The position numbers and the translations under genes are program-made. From Anaeramoeba flamelloides (Eukaryota; Metamonada; Anaeramoebidae): a DNA stretch of 64,000 bases. The stretch spans positions 4,712,001 to 4,776,000 of the forward strand of contig JANTQA010000033.1 of assembly GCA_027625915.1 (NCBI GenBank), written 5' to 3'. Below are positions 47,501 to 59,656 of the stretch, piece after piece (position 1 is the first letter of the stretch; each line of letters opens with the position of its first letter). The notes below the pieces were generated by a model. It was not told the origin of the DNA, did no database searches, and saw only the letters and a list, made by a program, of their open reading frames with translations.

Positions 47501-49816
47501 TTAACATAATTCGGATCGATTTTTAAACAAGATTTTAAAAATAAGATTGAGTTATCATAATCTTTTAATTTCAAGTAAACAATACCAAATTGATTTAATA
47601 ATTCGATTTTATTGGGATCGAGTTTTTTACAATTGAGTAAACTGTTTAATGATTTTTCATATTTATTAATTTTTAAATAATAATTGGCCAAGGTAAAATG
47701 ATAATTGAAATCATAGGGCGACAGTTTAATAGCCATTTGATAATAACTTATAATTTTTTTTGAATAATCACCAAAATCATTCTCATCGTCGCTATTGTCG
47801 TCGCTATTGTCATCGCTATTGTCGTCTTCGTAGTTGTATTTATTGTTCTGTAAATTTTCATTCAATTCTAATGCTTTAGCCAAATTAAAGCAGCACTCGG
47901 GGTTATTGGAATTTAATTTGTAAGCTTGAGTAAAATGCTTTAAAGAATTTTTTTTTTCATTAACGTGTTCATAAAGTGTACCAACCAAAGTGTGAAGATA
48001 GGAATTCATTGGATCAATATCAATTGACTTTAATAACTTAAAAATGGCCAATCGTGGCTTGTCCAACTGGAATAAAACCTGACTTAATAAGATATAAATT
48101 TCAATATTCTGGATTGAATGATCTAATGCCCTTTCATACTGTTCCAAGGCTTTATCGAGTTCCCCCGTGCGTTTTAAATAATTCCCATATAGTATATATA
48201 AATAAGAATCGGTGGGATTCAAAATAATTGATTTGTTCAAATTTGATTCAGCTTTGATATGATCTTCATTTTTTTCATAAATTAGGCTAATGTTTGCAAA
48301 TGCCCTGCTATAATTGGGCTTAATCTCAATTGCCCTTTCAAAATGGCTGAGAGACTTTTCAATTTTGTTTAATTTAAAATAGACCTTGCCCAACCCGTTA
48401 TGGATCTTCGCATTATTTTCATCGATTAGCTTTGATTTTTTAAAGTAGTTCTTGGATTCTTTAAAGTCATTTAATTTTAAATATAATTCACCAAAGAGAA
48501 TATAGATTTTGGAATATATCTCTTGTTTTTGTGTTTTGTTCTTATCGAGATCTTCATTGTGCTTTTCATTCTCGCTTTCTTCTTCCTTTTCGATTTCTAT
48601 GCCCATGCGTGGTTGGCTTTGTGTTATTGCTTCTGTTTGCTTTTGGGTTTTGATTATTTTTTTCAAAATAATTAATGATTCTTCAAATTTCTTTTGTTCA
48701 AAAAATACTAATGACAAATAATAATTGCCTTTAAAAGATTTCTCATTCAGAATTAAACCCTTTTGCAAGGCCTTGATCGATTCAGAATAGTTCCCGATTT
48801 TTAAATACTCCTTCCCTAATTGGAAATATAAGATTGACTCCTTGGGCTTGAGGCCAATTGCCTTCAAATAATATTTGATCGCCTTTTGGAACTCATTTTG
48901 TTTTTTAAAGATCGAGCACACTAATTGATACACCTCAACATTTTCAGAGCCAAACGTTATCGCTTTTTTTAAATAAATTAACGCTTCAGACCATGTCTCT
49001 TCTTCCTTCGAGAGGATAATCCCGATTTGCTCATTGACTTGGGTGTTCTTCGGATCAAATTCTCTTGCCTTTCGAAACTTGGCCAAGGCCTCATCGTAAT
49101 TATTTAATTCTAAAAATTTCAACCCATAGCCATAATAGGCTTGGAAGAATTTTGGAGCATAAATTTCTTTTGGTTTTTTGAATTTTTTGTTCTCCTTTTC
49201 GATTTCATTGATATTTTCTTTAAATTCTTTTAATAATTTTTTATTTTCTTTCTTGAAATTCTTTTTTTTTAATTTTTTATTTTTATTTTTATTTTTGGTT
49301 TTGTTTTTCCTGAAACCCAAGAGCTTTTTTTTCTTTTTCTTTGGCTGACTTTGTTTTTCACTTTCGTTCAGCAAGATTTTTTTTTGTTCTTGGTCATTTT
49401 CTTGACTAATTAAATGATTTGATTCGCTTTCATCAGAAGAAAAAATCAGTTCTTTGTCTTTTTGATCCAATTTTTCTTCTTGTTTTTCTTCCTTGTTTAC
49501 TGGCTCTGTGATTCGGTACCAAAAAAGAAAAGAAATATTAAATTAAAAGTAACAAAAGTCAATAATCACTTTTTGGGGTTTTTTTTTTTTTTTTTTTTTT
49601 TTTTGTTAATAAAAAGCATTTTTTGATTTGTTAAATACCTGTTGAGTACATTAGTGTTGTAATAGGTGATCTCTTATGGTTTTTTGCTAAGCCTTTTTTA
49701 TGTAATTTTTTATTATGCTTTTTACATAAAAATTGTTCACAGTTTTCACAGTAAACAATGGCCTGTTTAGTTTTTCGATTTTTATTACAAACTTGACAAA
49801 GGGTCGCAATAGACAT
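44569..49816 (-). CDS. B-box protein with a long TPR array
   Basis: The exons are 49816-49639 and 49505-44569, joined across a 133 bp intron in phase 1. They give 5115 nt and 1704 aa. Residues 7-47 form a complete eight-ligand B-box (C7, C10, C23, C26, C31, H34, H39, H47). A basic Lys-rich stretch follows (about 100-150, possibly a nuclear signal). From about residue 190 to near the end there are roughly thirty tetratricopeptide repeats of the type YEKALxxDPNNxxxYxNLG. They are interrupted by acidic runs of Asp and Glu, the longest from a CTT repeat at 46204-46275. The TPR consensus resembles the superhelix of O-GlcNAc transferase, but no glycosyltransferase domain follows. The likely role is a protein-binding scaffold. 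The start is a true ATG. The TTG-initiated frame that begins in exon 2 is rejected because the splice restores a coherent N-terminal zinc finger. Confidence 0.88.
46204..46275 (-). repeat. CTT coding microsatellite (poly-Glu)
   Basis: Uninterrupted CTT/TTC units on the plus strand encode a Glu run in the TPR protein, between two TPR blocks. They mark a flexible acidic insert. Confidence 0.9.
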
Positions 49817-52800
49817 GAAAAATTATCTATGTAAAAACTTTAAAATTAAAAAAATGATTTCGGGCTTGTCAATTTCAATTTTGACACAAAGGCGAAAATT
49901 AAGATCAGTTGTTGTACTTAGGTAAGGTAGAAATGTTGTTCTTTATTGAGGTTTTACATCGTTGACTGAAAAGTAACTGGAATCAAAAGATTTACTGTTA
50001 TCTTTTAAAAATTCTGATCTTTTAAGTTTTATTGAAGGGGAGTGAAAAAAATACTTGATCTGTCAAAAATCCTGAAAAATATTGTTGAATTGTGGATATT
50101 TGGAAAATTGTGGGTGAAATTGCAAATTTTCAAATCAAATCCTTTTTATAAATAACCAAATTTTTAATGAACCTCGAAATAAACCCACCTAAAGTTATTT
50201 AACGTTAGGTGTCTCTAGTGTGCTAAAGTATTTGTTTGATAAGAAGGAGATCTAATTTTTTTATCAAAAAACAGAGTTTTATAGAGGTTTACTACAAATT
50301 TGGAAAATGATAATTTTTATTCTTGTTTTTTAATTGATTGAATGTCATTTTGAACAAGTATAATTCAATTAATCATCATTCTAATAAGTCACGAGTTATA
50401 AATTTAAAAGTTTGATTCTTAAAAAAAGGATTTGATTGTAAATAAAAGAAATTCCAAATCATTTTTTTTTATATTCACAATTAAAAATCTTTTTCAGGTT
50501 TTTTTTCATGTTGGGTATTTGTTTCACGATAATACATGAGATCCAAAAAAAGATTAATTGTTTATTTTGTAATTGTCAATTAATATCTACTCTCAAAAAT
50601 CATTGTGTATTTAAAGACAAAAAAATATTTTAAGTAAAAAAAAGTTGAGAAACCAGCCAAAATTATCAAAAATCGACTTTATGATCAAAATTTTTTGATT
50701 CTTTATGATTTTTTGATATGTTTATCATGAAAATAAACTCTGTTTTGGTTTTTTTTTTTTAATTATTTTAACAAAAAAAGTGAAGTTTATCAAAAATCTG
50801 TTAAATTTTGAGAGAAGTAACCAAAAAGTTGATAATATGTTTTTAAAAACAAAGAGAATTGTTTTTTTTTTATGAAAATCAAACAAGAGTATCCATTAAA
50901 AATATTATCCTTAAGAAGATTTGATATAAATCCCAGATTTCCGTTAAAAACTTGAATTAGGAGATTAAAATGAAAATTGGTGATACAATATATTTTACAA
51001 AGGTTTTTGGTTATAGAAAGTACTTTTATTCCCCGAAAATTCTTATTCTTAAAAGTTTTTCAAGTAGAATTGAAAATAAAATGAAATAAAGAAAAAGTAT
51101 TGTATATAGTGTTAGAACATCAGACCATTAAACAAAGAGTTTTATATTTTTTCTTCAATTATTTATTTATTTTGATTATCCTCTTTGATTAATTGATTTG
51201 TGAAATATTACACTAGTATCTATCTCATAACACATCTAAATGTAAATAATATTATACATAATTAACGAAATTATTCCCATCATTCAATTTATAATAAATA
51301 ACGGGAAAAAATCTGGCAAAATATATTTCGCCCTTTAAATTGACATTTAATAATTTTTTTTGTTTGGAACGTTGCTCTCAAAATCCAATTGTTTGAGTCA
51401 AGATAAATTGCGTTGAGATTGTGTGGGAAAGTAAAACAGGAAAAATTTTTTCAATTTCAAAATCTCTAAATTTCGTATTTTTGAAATACACTCACATAAT
51501 AAACATTATTATACATAACAATTTTCAATGAGGTTTACAACTTTAATAGATATTAATAGGAATTGAAAAAAAAATGAAATTTTTCAGTAATATTTTTTTC
51601 ATTTTTAATTGTAAAATTTTTGAAAATTTTATTTGACTTAGTAGAGAGATAATTTTCAAGTATTTTTTTAATAGTCTAAAAAGAAACTTTTTTTTCTATT
51701 CTAAAAAGGCACAACATATTTAAATCCAAAGATATCGCTAAATTAAATTGAAAATCTGATTTTTTATCTGTTTTTGGAATCTTTTTTATCATTTTATTTT
51801 TTTCCATGTTTGAGTTTTGTTATATATTTGCGTTTGTTTTCTGCAAATTGCTTTAACATTTATTCTTTTTTCAATCTTAATGTAGAATCAAAAATTAATT
51901 CATTTCAACTTTTTTCATTAAAAAAATGCCCCAAAATGGGTGTTTTTTTCAAAAGTCGCTATTTTTGAAAAGGGTGGTATTCAGATTTTCAGGAGTTTAA
52001 TAGCTATCCTTTTTTTATTACATATATTTATGATAACTTTGAAAAAATAATTTAAAAAAAAAGTGTAACTGAAATATAATGTATAGTTTTGGCTAACTTT
52101 AATTTTTGGTGTTTAACTTTTCCTTGTAGTGAAGTCAAGAGTATAAACAGATTGAATCAAATAAAAGCCATACTTTTTTTTCTTGTTGATCTGTTGTCAA
52201 ATATAATTAGACACCCAAAATAATTTCTACCTTCAAATGTATTTTTAATATAAATTCCTTGATATTTTGAGAAAACTTGAAATTATGTATTAAATTTATT
52301 TATGAATATTAGTAATTTTCTATTTTTATTTATAAATTTTTAAGTTTTTTTCTCAAAAATGATCTTAAAAATTGAGATATATTTTTTATTTGATCCTCCA
52401 TTTTTAGAATATCTTCTTTCGTGGTAGAATTTTAAGAATTCAATATGGTATTACATTATTGTGTTTAAAGTTGGTTTCTTTGATCATTTAGAGTAGGATT
52501 TCCAAAAAAAAAGAAGAATAAAAGGAAAAAAGAAAAAGGAAACAAGATTTTATTAGTCTCTTGAGATTATTTTAGTTAATGAAAATTTTACTCTAAGTTT
52601 TTTTTAAAGTTAACAATATTGAATTCAAATGTAAAAAAACAATCCAAAAAAAACTTTAGGTATTTGGATATCATTTTTCTTATAGATTTTTCAATAAATT
52701 GTGTGATAAAAAATAAATTAAGAGATTAAGTATATATTTCAAATAATGAATGCCACCCTATCTTTTAAAGCGACCCCCCCAAATAATTTTTTAACTCGAT

Positions 52801-54227
52801 ATATTAATATTTAAATAAATAAGAGATTGGAATAAATCTTAGTAAAATATTTTTTCATACCAACTCAAAAATGATAAATAAAAAAAATGAAAAATTTGAT
52901 CTAGAAAAAAACAAATAAAAATCATTTATTTTTTGATCGTTTCTGTAAAATTTGATTCAATTACTTATTCCTTGGTTTTTATTTTTTATTACTTTTTGAA
53001 AATAATTTTGTTGGGAAAATTTTTGATAAACTAATTACTCTTTATTTCTATAGAATTACCAAAATTAATTTAAAAATCCAATTTCTATTTAATTTATCAA
53101 ATTCTAGTTTGGGTTCAAGAAAATAGGATACATATTTCAATTCCTTTTCAGAAATAAAAGTTTATTAGACAAATTTGTTTAATTTGATAAAGAATGTATT
53201 TTCGATTAAAATGAGAAACTCAAAATAATTCTGAATTCTGATTTTGAAATTTTTTCTAAATTTTTCTTTTATTTTGGGTTGGATTTTTTATAACTGTTTT
53301 TTGGATTCCGAGAATTTGGTCCTTTATATTAATATTTGTAATGGTATTCTTTATTTTGGCTTTATTTAATAAAAATATTTGAAAAAAGAATTATAGAAAG
53401 CAAATTTGTAGAAAAATATTTTGTATAATATTAATAAAAATTAATGGGGATGAGATATTCAAGGAAAAAAATGGTTTGGATTCATTAAAATTAAGAAGAC
53501 AAAGAAAATAAATTTTCAAAAATAGGCTTTTATCAAATTTTTTTTTTTTTGATTTTCTTATTTCAACAAATTTATTTGGAATGGATATCTTTCGTTGGAT
53601 TTATAAAAGAAATTATTTGTTTAAAAGACACATCTATTTGGGTATATTTTTTTTGGTTTACTGTTTGGTTAATTTCAATCATTACCATAAACACATTTCT
53701 AGATCCAAAACCAAATTTAATAAAACTAAAAATTTAAATAAAGAAAAATGTTCCAAAAAATTTAAAAAGGAAAGATTCCACTCTGAATTACTTTAGGTCC
53801 TTTTCTTTTGACAAATAGAGCAGTGAATGGTTATTCTGTTTTCAAAGTTTCAATATCTTATGGCACTCAAAAAATCATTTTTCAGTAAGGTTATCAAAGC
53901 AATTAAAATTTTTCAAAATTGGTAAAATGTACTTTCTTCCTTAAAAAATATTTAGGGATAAGAGTTAAAATAAAGCTTGTACAAAAGACTTTAGAGACAC
54001 AGAAAAGTAATGGGTTGAAATAATAAAAGGAACTCAAAAAAATAAGAAAAGTCGAAATTTTGATTGTTTCTATACTGGAATTACAGGTACCTTTTCAATA
54101 ATTTTCTCAGAATAAACAGTTAATTAGGGAGTACCTGAAGAAAATTACATAAGGTTATGGTTATTTCCTTTGTTTGAAATCTTGAAACATCTTTTCTGAC
54201 TTGTTTATTTTTTATTTTTTAAAAAAG
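49817..54227. other. 4.4 kb intergenic region, no gene recognised
   Basis: This is the shared upstream region of the divergent TPR gene (minus) and hydrolase gene (plus). Only short low-complexity frames occur, for instance at 51774-51968 and 53549-53796, and they have no domain or splice support. A CGTTAGGTG fragment at about 50202 may be a stray piece of the chained-hairpin family. Confidence 0.55.
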
Positions 54228-57200
54228 ATGAACTTTCCTTTTTTCAGGCTTTTATTTCTCTTTATTATTTTTAGCATTTTTTCAACTTGTAAAACAAGCC
54301 CAAGCCATCCAATAATTGGAATTTTAACTCAGCCAACAACAAATTATCCAGATTTTGGAAAAGTTTATGTTCCTGTAATCTTTCAGTCTTCTTTTGATTC
54401 AATACTTCTTTGAAATTTTTCAAGCACAAAAAAAAAAAAAAAATGAAAAGAAAAAATTGGTATTTCACAAAAAAAAAAAAATGAAAGTGAATTGTTCTCC
54501 TAATTTCCTTTTCACAACCATGACATACTTTTTTTTCATAACCCGAAACAGTCTTCGTATGTAAAATGGATTGAAGCGTCTGGGGGTAAAGCGGTATATA
54601 TTGATTATCAGCTTTCACATTCCGAGCTTGAGCAACTCTTCAACAAAGTCAATGGGTTGGTGTTTATCGGTGGCGGCTTAGATATTGATCCCCACATCAA
54701 ATATATCGACTCTGCATGGTATTTGTTTAATTTAACAAAACAGGCCTACGACAAGCACAACGAATGGGTCCCAATCTGGGGAACGTGTCTTGGCTTTCAA
54801 ATGTTAAGTGTGTTTAGCACAGGCGATTTGGATTTTTTAGATCGTTTTGATTCTTGGGACATGGCGCTCCCATTGAATTTTACAACGCAGCTCAAAGAAA
54901 GCAGAATCTTTAAAGGCATACCAAGCTCTTATTTGAATTACTTTCAAAAATACAATGTCACAATTAATTGGCACACTTACGGTGTAACTTCAGGTTATCA
55001 AACCAAACACAAGGAATCATTCCAAAAATATTCTTCTTTTTTTAGGATCGTTTCCAATAATTCAGGCAGAAAGGGAAAGAATTTTGTTTCAACAATCGAG
55101 TCCTATCGTTATCCAATTTATGGAAGCCAATGGGTAAATTTTTTTGTTTTATTTTTTTTTTTCATCGAAAAGTGTATATTTTTTCTTTATGAAACAAGAT
55201 CTCGACAAATTTGTGGTGAATTAAAGATGGTTTTTAAACTGACCTTCAAGTTTATGGTGCATAAAGAATGTCAAGCCAAAAGAAATTTTTAATATTTAAA
55301 CTTTTTGTTTTTTCAAAATTTTTAATTTGAACAAACCCATTTCTTCTTTTCCAGCTTGAAGAAATCTTCCAAAAAAAGATCATTTAAGGGTCTAGTCAAC
55401 TTACCTTGAATTTGCTCCAGAACCAAGGAGTGTATTGACACCCAAAAAGGCTATATTTGAAATTGCACTTCTTTTGGTTTTACAAAATTCAAATACCAAA
55501 AAAAAAATTTAATAGGATCTCTTTGACAAAAAATTCAAAGAAGAAAAATAAGTTAAAAAGAGTTCTCAATTCCAAAAAATCAAAATTTAAAAAAAAAATT
55601 CATCTTTTCTCATTTTCTATTTCCCAATGGTTAAATTTCTTTAATTTAAAACAAATTACTTTCTTGAAGTTCGCAATCAATTTGATTCGATTTAATCTGA
55701 TTTGTGGTTATTTTGTAACCCTCTAAATTTGACCAAGTAAGGATTAGGTAATATTCTTGAATAAAAATAACCCATTTGAAAAATGAAAAAAAAGAAAAAA
55801 GAAAATCTTCAAGATCTCAAAAAGCGCCAAAGAGCGACACTTCAAAACTGACATAGTGGTTTTCAAAATTGTAATCGACAACCATTCTAATTGGAATTTG
55901 AGTGTCGCTCTTTGGCGCTTTTTTCTAAAAATGTCCTCATCTTTAGTTGTTAATTTTTGGAGATCGATCGTACATCATAGGTTGGTTGGGTTTTTGATTG
56001 GTTTTAGGTCCTCATAAAAAATACTAAAAAGTTTTTTTCCATTTGAGAATAAAAAATTTCACCGTTATGACTCGACCCTTAACTAAAAAATTAACTTTTC
56101 CTCCAGAAAATCAAATTTAACAAAAAAAAAAAAAATTTCCAAAGTTTCTCAAAACAAAAAACAAAAAAAAAAATTGAAATGATCTCAATTCCAAAAAATT
56201 CAAATGAACAAAAAAAAGTTTAAAAGGATTCTAAATTTCAAAAATCCAATTTTAAAAAAAAATTCAATTATTTCACATTTTATATTACCAAAGAGTTAAA
56301 TTTCTTCAATTTGAAACAAATTTTTTTCAAAAGTACGAAATTAAATTTAATTCGATTTAATCCAATTTGTGTTTATTTTTAAAATCTATTATATTTGACA
56401 AAGTAAGGATTTTATATACATTTCTTTCTGTAAAAATATATCATTTGAGAAAAGAACAAAAATGAAAAAAAAATCTTTGAGATTTAAAAAAGCGCCAAAA
56501 AACAACACTTCAAAACTAACACGGTTGTTTTCAAAATTATATTGTTAACGATTTGAATATGAATTTTATGCCCCTCTTTGGCATTTTTTTCGAAACATTT
56601 CCTCGATTTCCATTGTTGATTGTTAGAGATCTATCTTACATCACATACGTTGGGTAGTTTTTGATTATAAAGGGACTAATCTCTATTAAATTTTTTTACC
56701 TAAATTTAATAGAGATTGAGAAAATTTTTTGCCAATTACTGAGATTTGAAAACCCCTGTTTATTTTCTTATTAAACATTATTTTTAGATAAGGAATCCTT
56801 ATTTAGAAATTGGTCAAAAAAAAAATAATAATAGAGACTAGCCCCTTAAGATTTGTCACTCATAAAAATTACAAAAAATTTTTTTGTTGCAAAATTTCAA
56901 AAAATTCTTTTTCAACGTAATTACTCTGCTCTTAAATCTGAAGTTGATTTTGAATATAATTTAACATAATTATTCCAAGATTTTTTGATTGTAATAATGT
57001 AGAAAATATCTCAAAAAAATTTTTTTTATCTAATTGTGTTCTTTCTGTTTTTTGGTAATTTTTCTTAATGCTAGCACTTCTTTCAATAAATCAATAAACA
57101 AATATAATATTAAAAATCAAATGATCTAAAACTTTTCTTTGAAGAAGAAGATTCAAAGTAAACTTTGTTTCTATCAAAGCGGTGCAACATTTTTTTTGAA

Positions 57201-58240
57201 ATATCAATTATTTTATATAATAGTCCTTTGAAGAACAAATAAGAAATAAGCAGAATAATACACATCAAAAAAAATGTTGATATCCGTCTGAAAGAAAACT
57301 AATTAATCAATAGATTTTCCAAAAAATTGAAAAACTCAAATTCTTATGACCTATTGAGAAAAACAAGAATTTTTGTTTTGATCTCCTACTGGTATTTGAA
57401 TAATAAATAGGAAACAATTTTAACTTCATTTTTCATGCTTTTCTTTTAGAAATCAAGTCACCAAACGAAGTAGGTTGGTATTTGTGGTCTCTATTTGAAA
57501 AAGGAAATGAAAATGAAGTGAAAATTTTTCATATTTATTAATCAAATATCAGTAGGATCAAAGATCGAAAAGAATTCCAATAGAAATCAATATGATTTGT
57601 CGAAATTCATTTCCACAGTTTAAATAACATTAGACTAACACGTTTTTACCAAGTGACTTTCAATCTTGCAATAAAAAAAATTTTTACAACTGAACAAAGT
57701 TTCAAAAAAAAATCGAAAAAAAAAAAACAAAAATGTGAAAAAATGATTTCAATTTTGAAAATTTCCAAAATATAATTTTTTCTTCTAATATCCATACAAC
57801 CCCTTTAAACATATGCAATTCGTCCATTGCAACTGGGCTCCCTTGACTGGAAAAAAGTTTACATTATTTAAAAAGAAAAAACTGAATACAACTAATTTAA
57901 GAAATCTAATAATTTGAATTTTGTTTAACTTTTAAAACCTTTTTTAGAAATCCCAATGAAATTAATTTAATTATTTTTGAACAAATATACACTTATCTAA
58001 ATAAAAATTAAATAGCACCCTGAATGTGTCAATTATGGTGGGGGCGAGCATGTTGCTGTCGATTATCCAAGAGCTGTATCTTGTTCTAGTTATGTAGGAC
58101 AATTTTTTATAAATGAGGCTAGAAAAAATTCACATTCCTTTGGATCTTTGGAAAACGCTTGGGATCTTTTATTTTTAAACAAATGCCCAATATTTGATAA
58201 AAATCTCTTTTCTTCTTATGAATCCGTATATTTCTGGTAA
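54228..58240 (+). CDS. Gamma-glutamyl hydrolase (folylpolyglutamate hydrolase)
   Basis: The exons are 54228-54374, 54552-55133 and 58016-58240, all phase 0, giving 317 aa. The human enzyme is 318 aa. Residues 1-21 are a signal peptide (MNFPFFRLLFLFIIFSIFS), so the product enters the secretory or lysosomal route. HPIIGILTQP starts the class I glutamine-amidotransferase-like fold. SYVKWIEASGG, GLVFIGGGLDI and VPIWGTCLGFQ follow, with the nucleophile Cys128. AMPLNFT, STIESYRYPIYGSQW and, in exon 3, HPE with catalytic His244 complete the site, followed by FFINEARKNSH. The reaction removes gamma-linked glutamates from folylpolyglutamates and antifolates. The ATG at 54228 is chosen because it starts the signal peptide. 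Intron 1 is 177 bp. Intron 2 is 2882 bp and full of repeats. Confidence 0.95.
55819..55923. repeat. 23 bp stem hairpin, GCGCCAAAGAGCGACAC
   Basis: AAAAAGCGCCAAAGAGCGAC(ACT) at 55819-55841 pairs perfectly with 55901-55923, around a spacer of about 60 bp. It is unusually GC-rich for this window. A decayed version lies at 56486-56590 in the second tandem unit. Confidence 0.85.
56668..56850. mobile_element. Small MITE with GGGACTAATCTCTATTA ends, copy 1
   Basis: The left end AAGGGACTAATCTCTATTA and the right end (inverse AAGGGGCTAGTCTCTATTA) are inverted repeats. The related copy is at 62079-62254, sharing TTTTTTTACCTAAATTTAAT, AGATAAGGAATCC and GAAATTGGT/AAAATTGGTT. The homologous place in the neighbouring tandem unit (about 56005) lacks it. 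Confidence 0.75.
57190..57865 (+). repeat. Dispersed repeat shared with 42.78-43.33 kb
   Basis: It is the second copy of the repeat described at 42780-43325, here inside the hydrolase intron. It has diverged considerably but keeps the same block order. Confidence 0.6.
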
Positions 58241-59069
58241 TTGTTTTTATGGTAAATATCAAATTTATTTTTCCAGTATTTTTTAAAAATAATTAGAAAT
58301 AATTGATATTATTTTTTTAATTATTCTTTTTCAGAATAATTACCAATGCTCTATGAACAACTAGCAGGAACAACCCAAAAAAAAAAAAATCTATAATTAA
58401 ACATAAAATTTTATTTTCTTTTTTCATTATATTTTTCTCGTTGTTTTTATTGGGTTTTCAGATTTTTAGATCAGCCCATGTTCCTAATTATAATAAAAAT
58501 ATAAAAATAAATTCTCTATTTCTTTTTTTTTTTAAGTTATATTTTATTTTTTATGAATTTGAGAGCAACATTTGTTTTCTAAAATTTTTAAAAAAATAAA
58601 AACCTTTATTTCATAAAATAGTCAAAAGAAATTATTTTTTGGATTTTATTTTTTGGCAAAACATTATATTTATCATAAATCATTGATAAACAAATAAAAA
58701 ATAATTTCAAAAATTATAACTCTTCTGAAATAATAAACTGAAAGCAATAATTATTCTTAAGTGTTTTTTTCATACTATTTACTAAATATTATTAATAATT
58801 CTCTTTTTTTAATTATTATGTACATAGAAAAACCTGAAGTTTTATAAATTATAAAAAATAAAATTGAAAACTTAATAAAAAGTCAAACTAGGTTTTTGAA
58901 ATCCATTCTATAAAATTCTCTTTATTTAAATTTTCTTGATAAAAAGGAACAAAAGAAGGTTTTTTGAGAACAATTAAACCAATTTAAAAGGCATTAAGGT
59001 ATTTCAAAAAAAGTTGATAGTTTTTTTTTTATTTGTAAATCAAATAATATTCTTGGCGGGGTTTATTTC
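58241..59069. other. 3' flank of the hydrolase gene
   Basis: It is AT-rich and non-coding. A solitary transposon end TAAGGTATTTCAAAAAAAGT at 58994 resembles the ends of the 43576-44166 element, without a matching right end of its own. Confidence 0.5.
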
Positions 59070-59656
59070 AGAGCTATTTCCAATAAAGTGGGGTAAATTT
59101 GTTTTAAAATATATCTTTTAAATTCAATCTTCATAAAAGTATTTAAACATTCAAAATCATTTACTAAAATTTATCGATTCTTGATAATAATTCCATTTGT
59201 TTCTAAGTATTGTCTGAAATAAATAAACGATATTATAATGTTTGATCTCTATTTTAGATGATATTTTTAGGAGTTAAAAAATAGTGTTTATTATTTTTTT
59301 CTAGATTGAAAAAACTGTTTTCATAACTTGTTTAATCACAACAAATTTTCAGATAGAATTGAAAATATATAACTGTATTCATTTTAAAAAGTTATTTGTA
59401 CCCTTTCCATATTTCCAGTTTTATATTGAAATTGGTCTTATATTGTTTTCCACAAAAAAAGGGTGCTATTTTTTTTTTAATATTTTTTGAAAATATTTCA
59501 ATGAACATATTTTGAAATAAATATCATAGCCATTTATTCAATTGGTATTAATATTAAACTTAATTTGGAAATGTCAATTAATGAATACCTCCTAATAAAG
59601 ATGATTTTTTATGAAATGTAAAGAAAAAGATACTCCACTTTTTTGGAAATGCCTTA
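59070..59656. mobile_element. TA-type nonautonomous transposon, copy 2
   Basis: It is colinear with 43576-44166 over its whole length. The right end (ACTTTTTTGGAAATGCCTTA) is nearly intact. The left end (GAGCTATTTCCAATAAAGTG) is more eroded. It is older than, or evolving faster than, copy 1. Confidence 0.7.

Larger units (their letters stand above)
55515..56945 (+). repeat. Diverged tandem duplication in the hydrolase intron
   Basis: Unit 1 (55515-56090) and unit 2 (56178-56945) share a series of blocks about 663 bp apart. These include CTCAATTCCAAAAAAT, AATTTGATTCGATTTAATC / AATTTAATTCGATTTAATCC, CAAGTAAGGATT and AAAAAGCGCC. Unit 2 is interrupted by the 180 bp MITE at 56668-56850. Homology resumes after it (CTCATAAAAA). 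Confidence 0.75.
55134..58015 (+). other. 2.9 kb intron of the gamma-glutamyl hydrolase gene
   Basis: It starts TGG|GTAAAT and ends AAATAG|CAC. Inside are a diverged tandem duplication (55515-56090 and 56178-56945), each copy with a GCGCCAAA hairpin, a small MITE (56668-56850), and a repeat shared with 42.8-43.3 kb (57190-57865). A decoy acceptor CTTTTCCAG is present near 55350. Confidence 0.85.
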
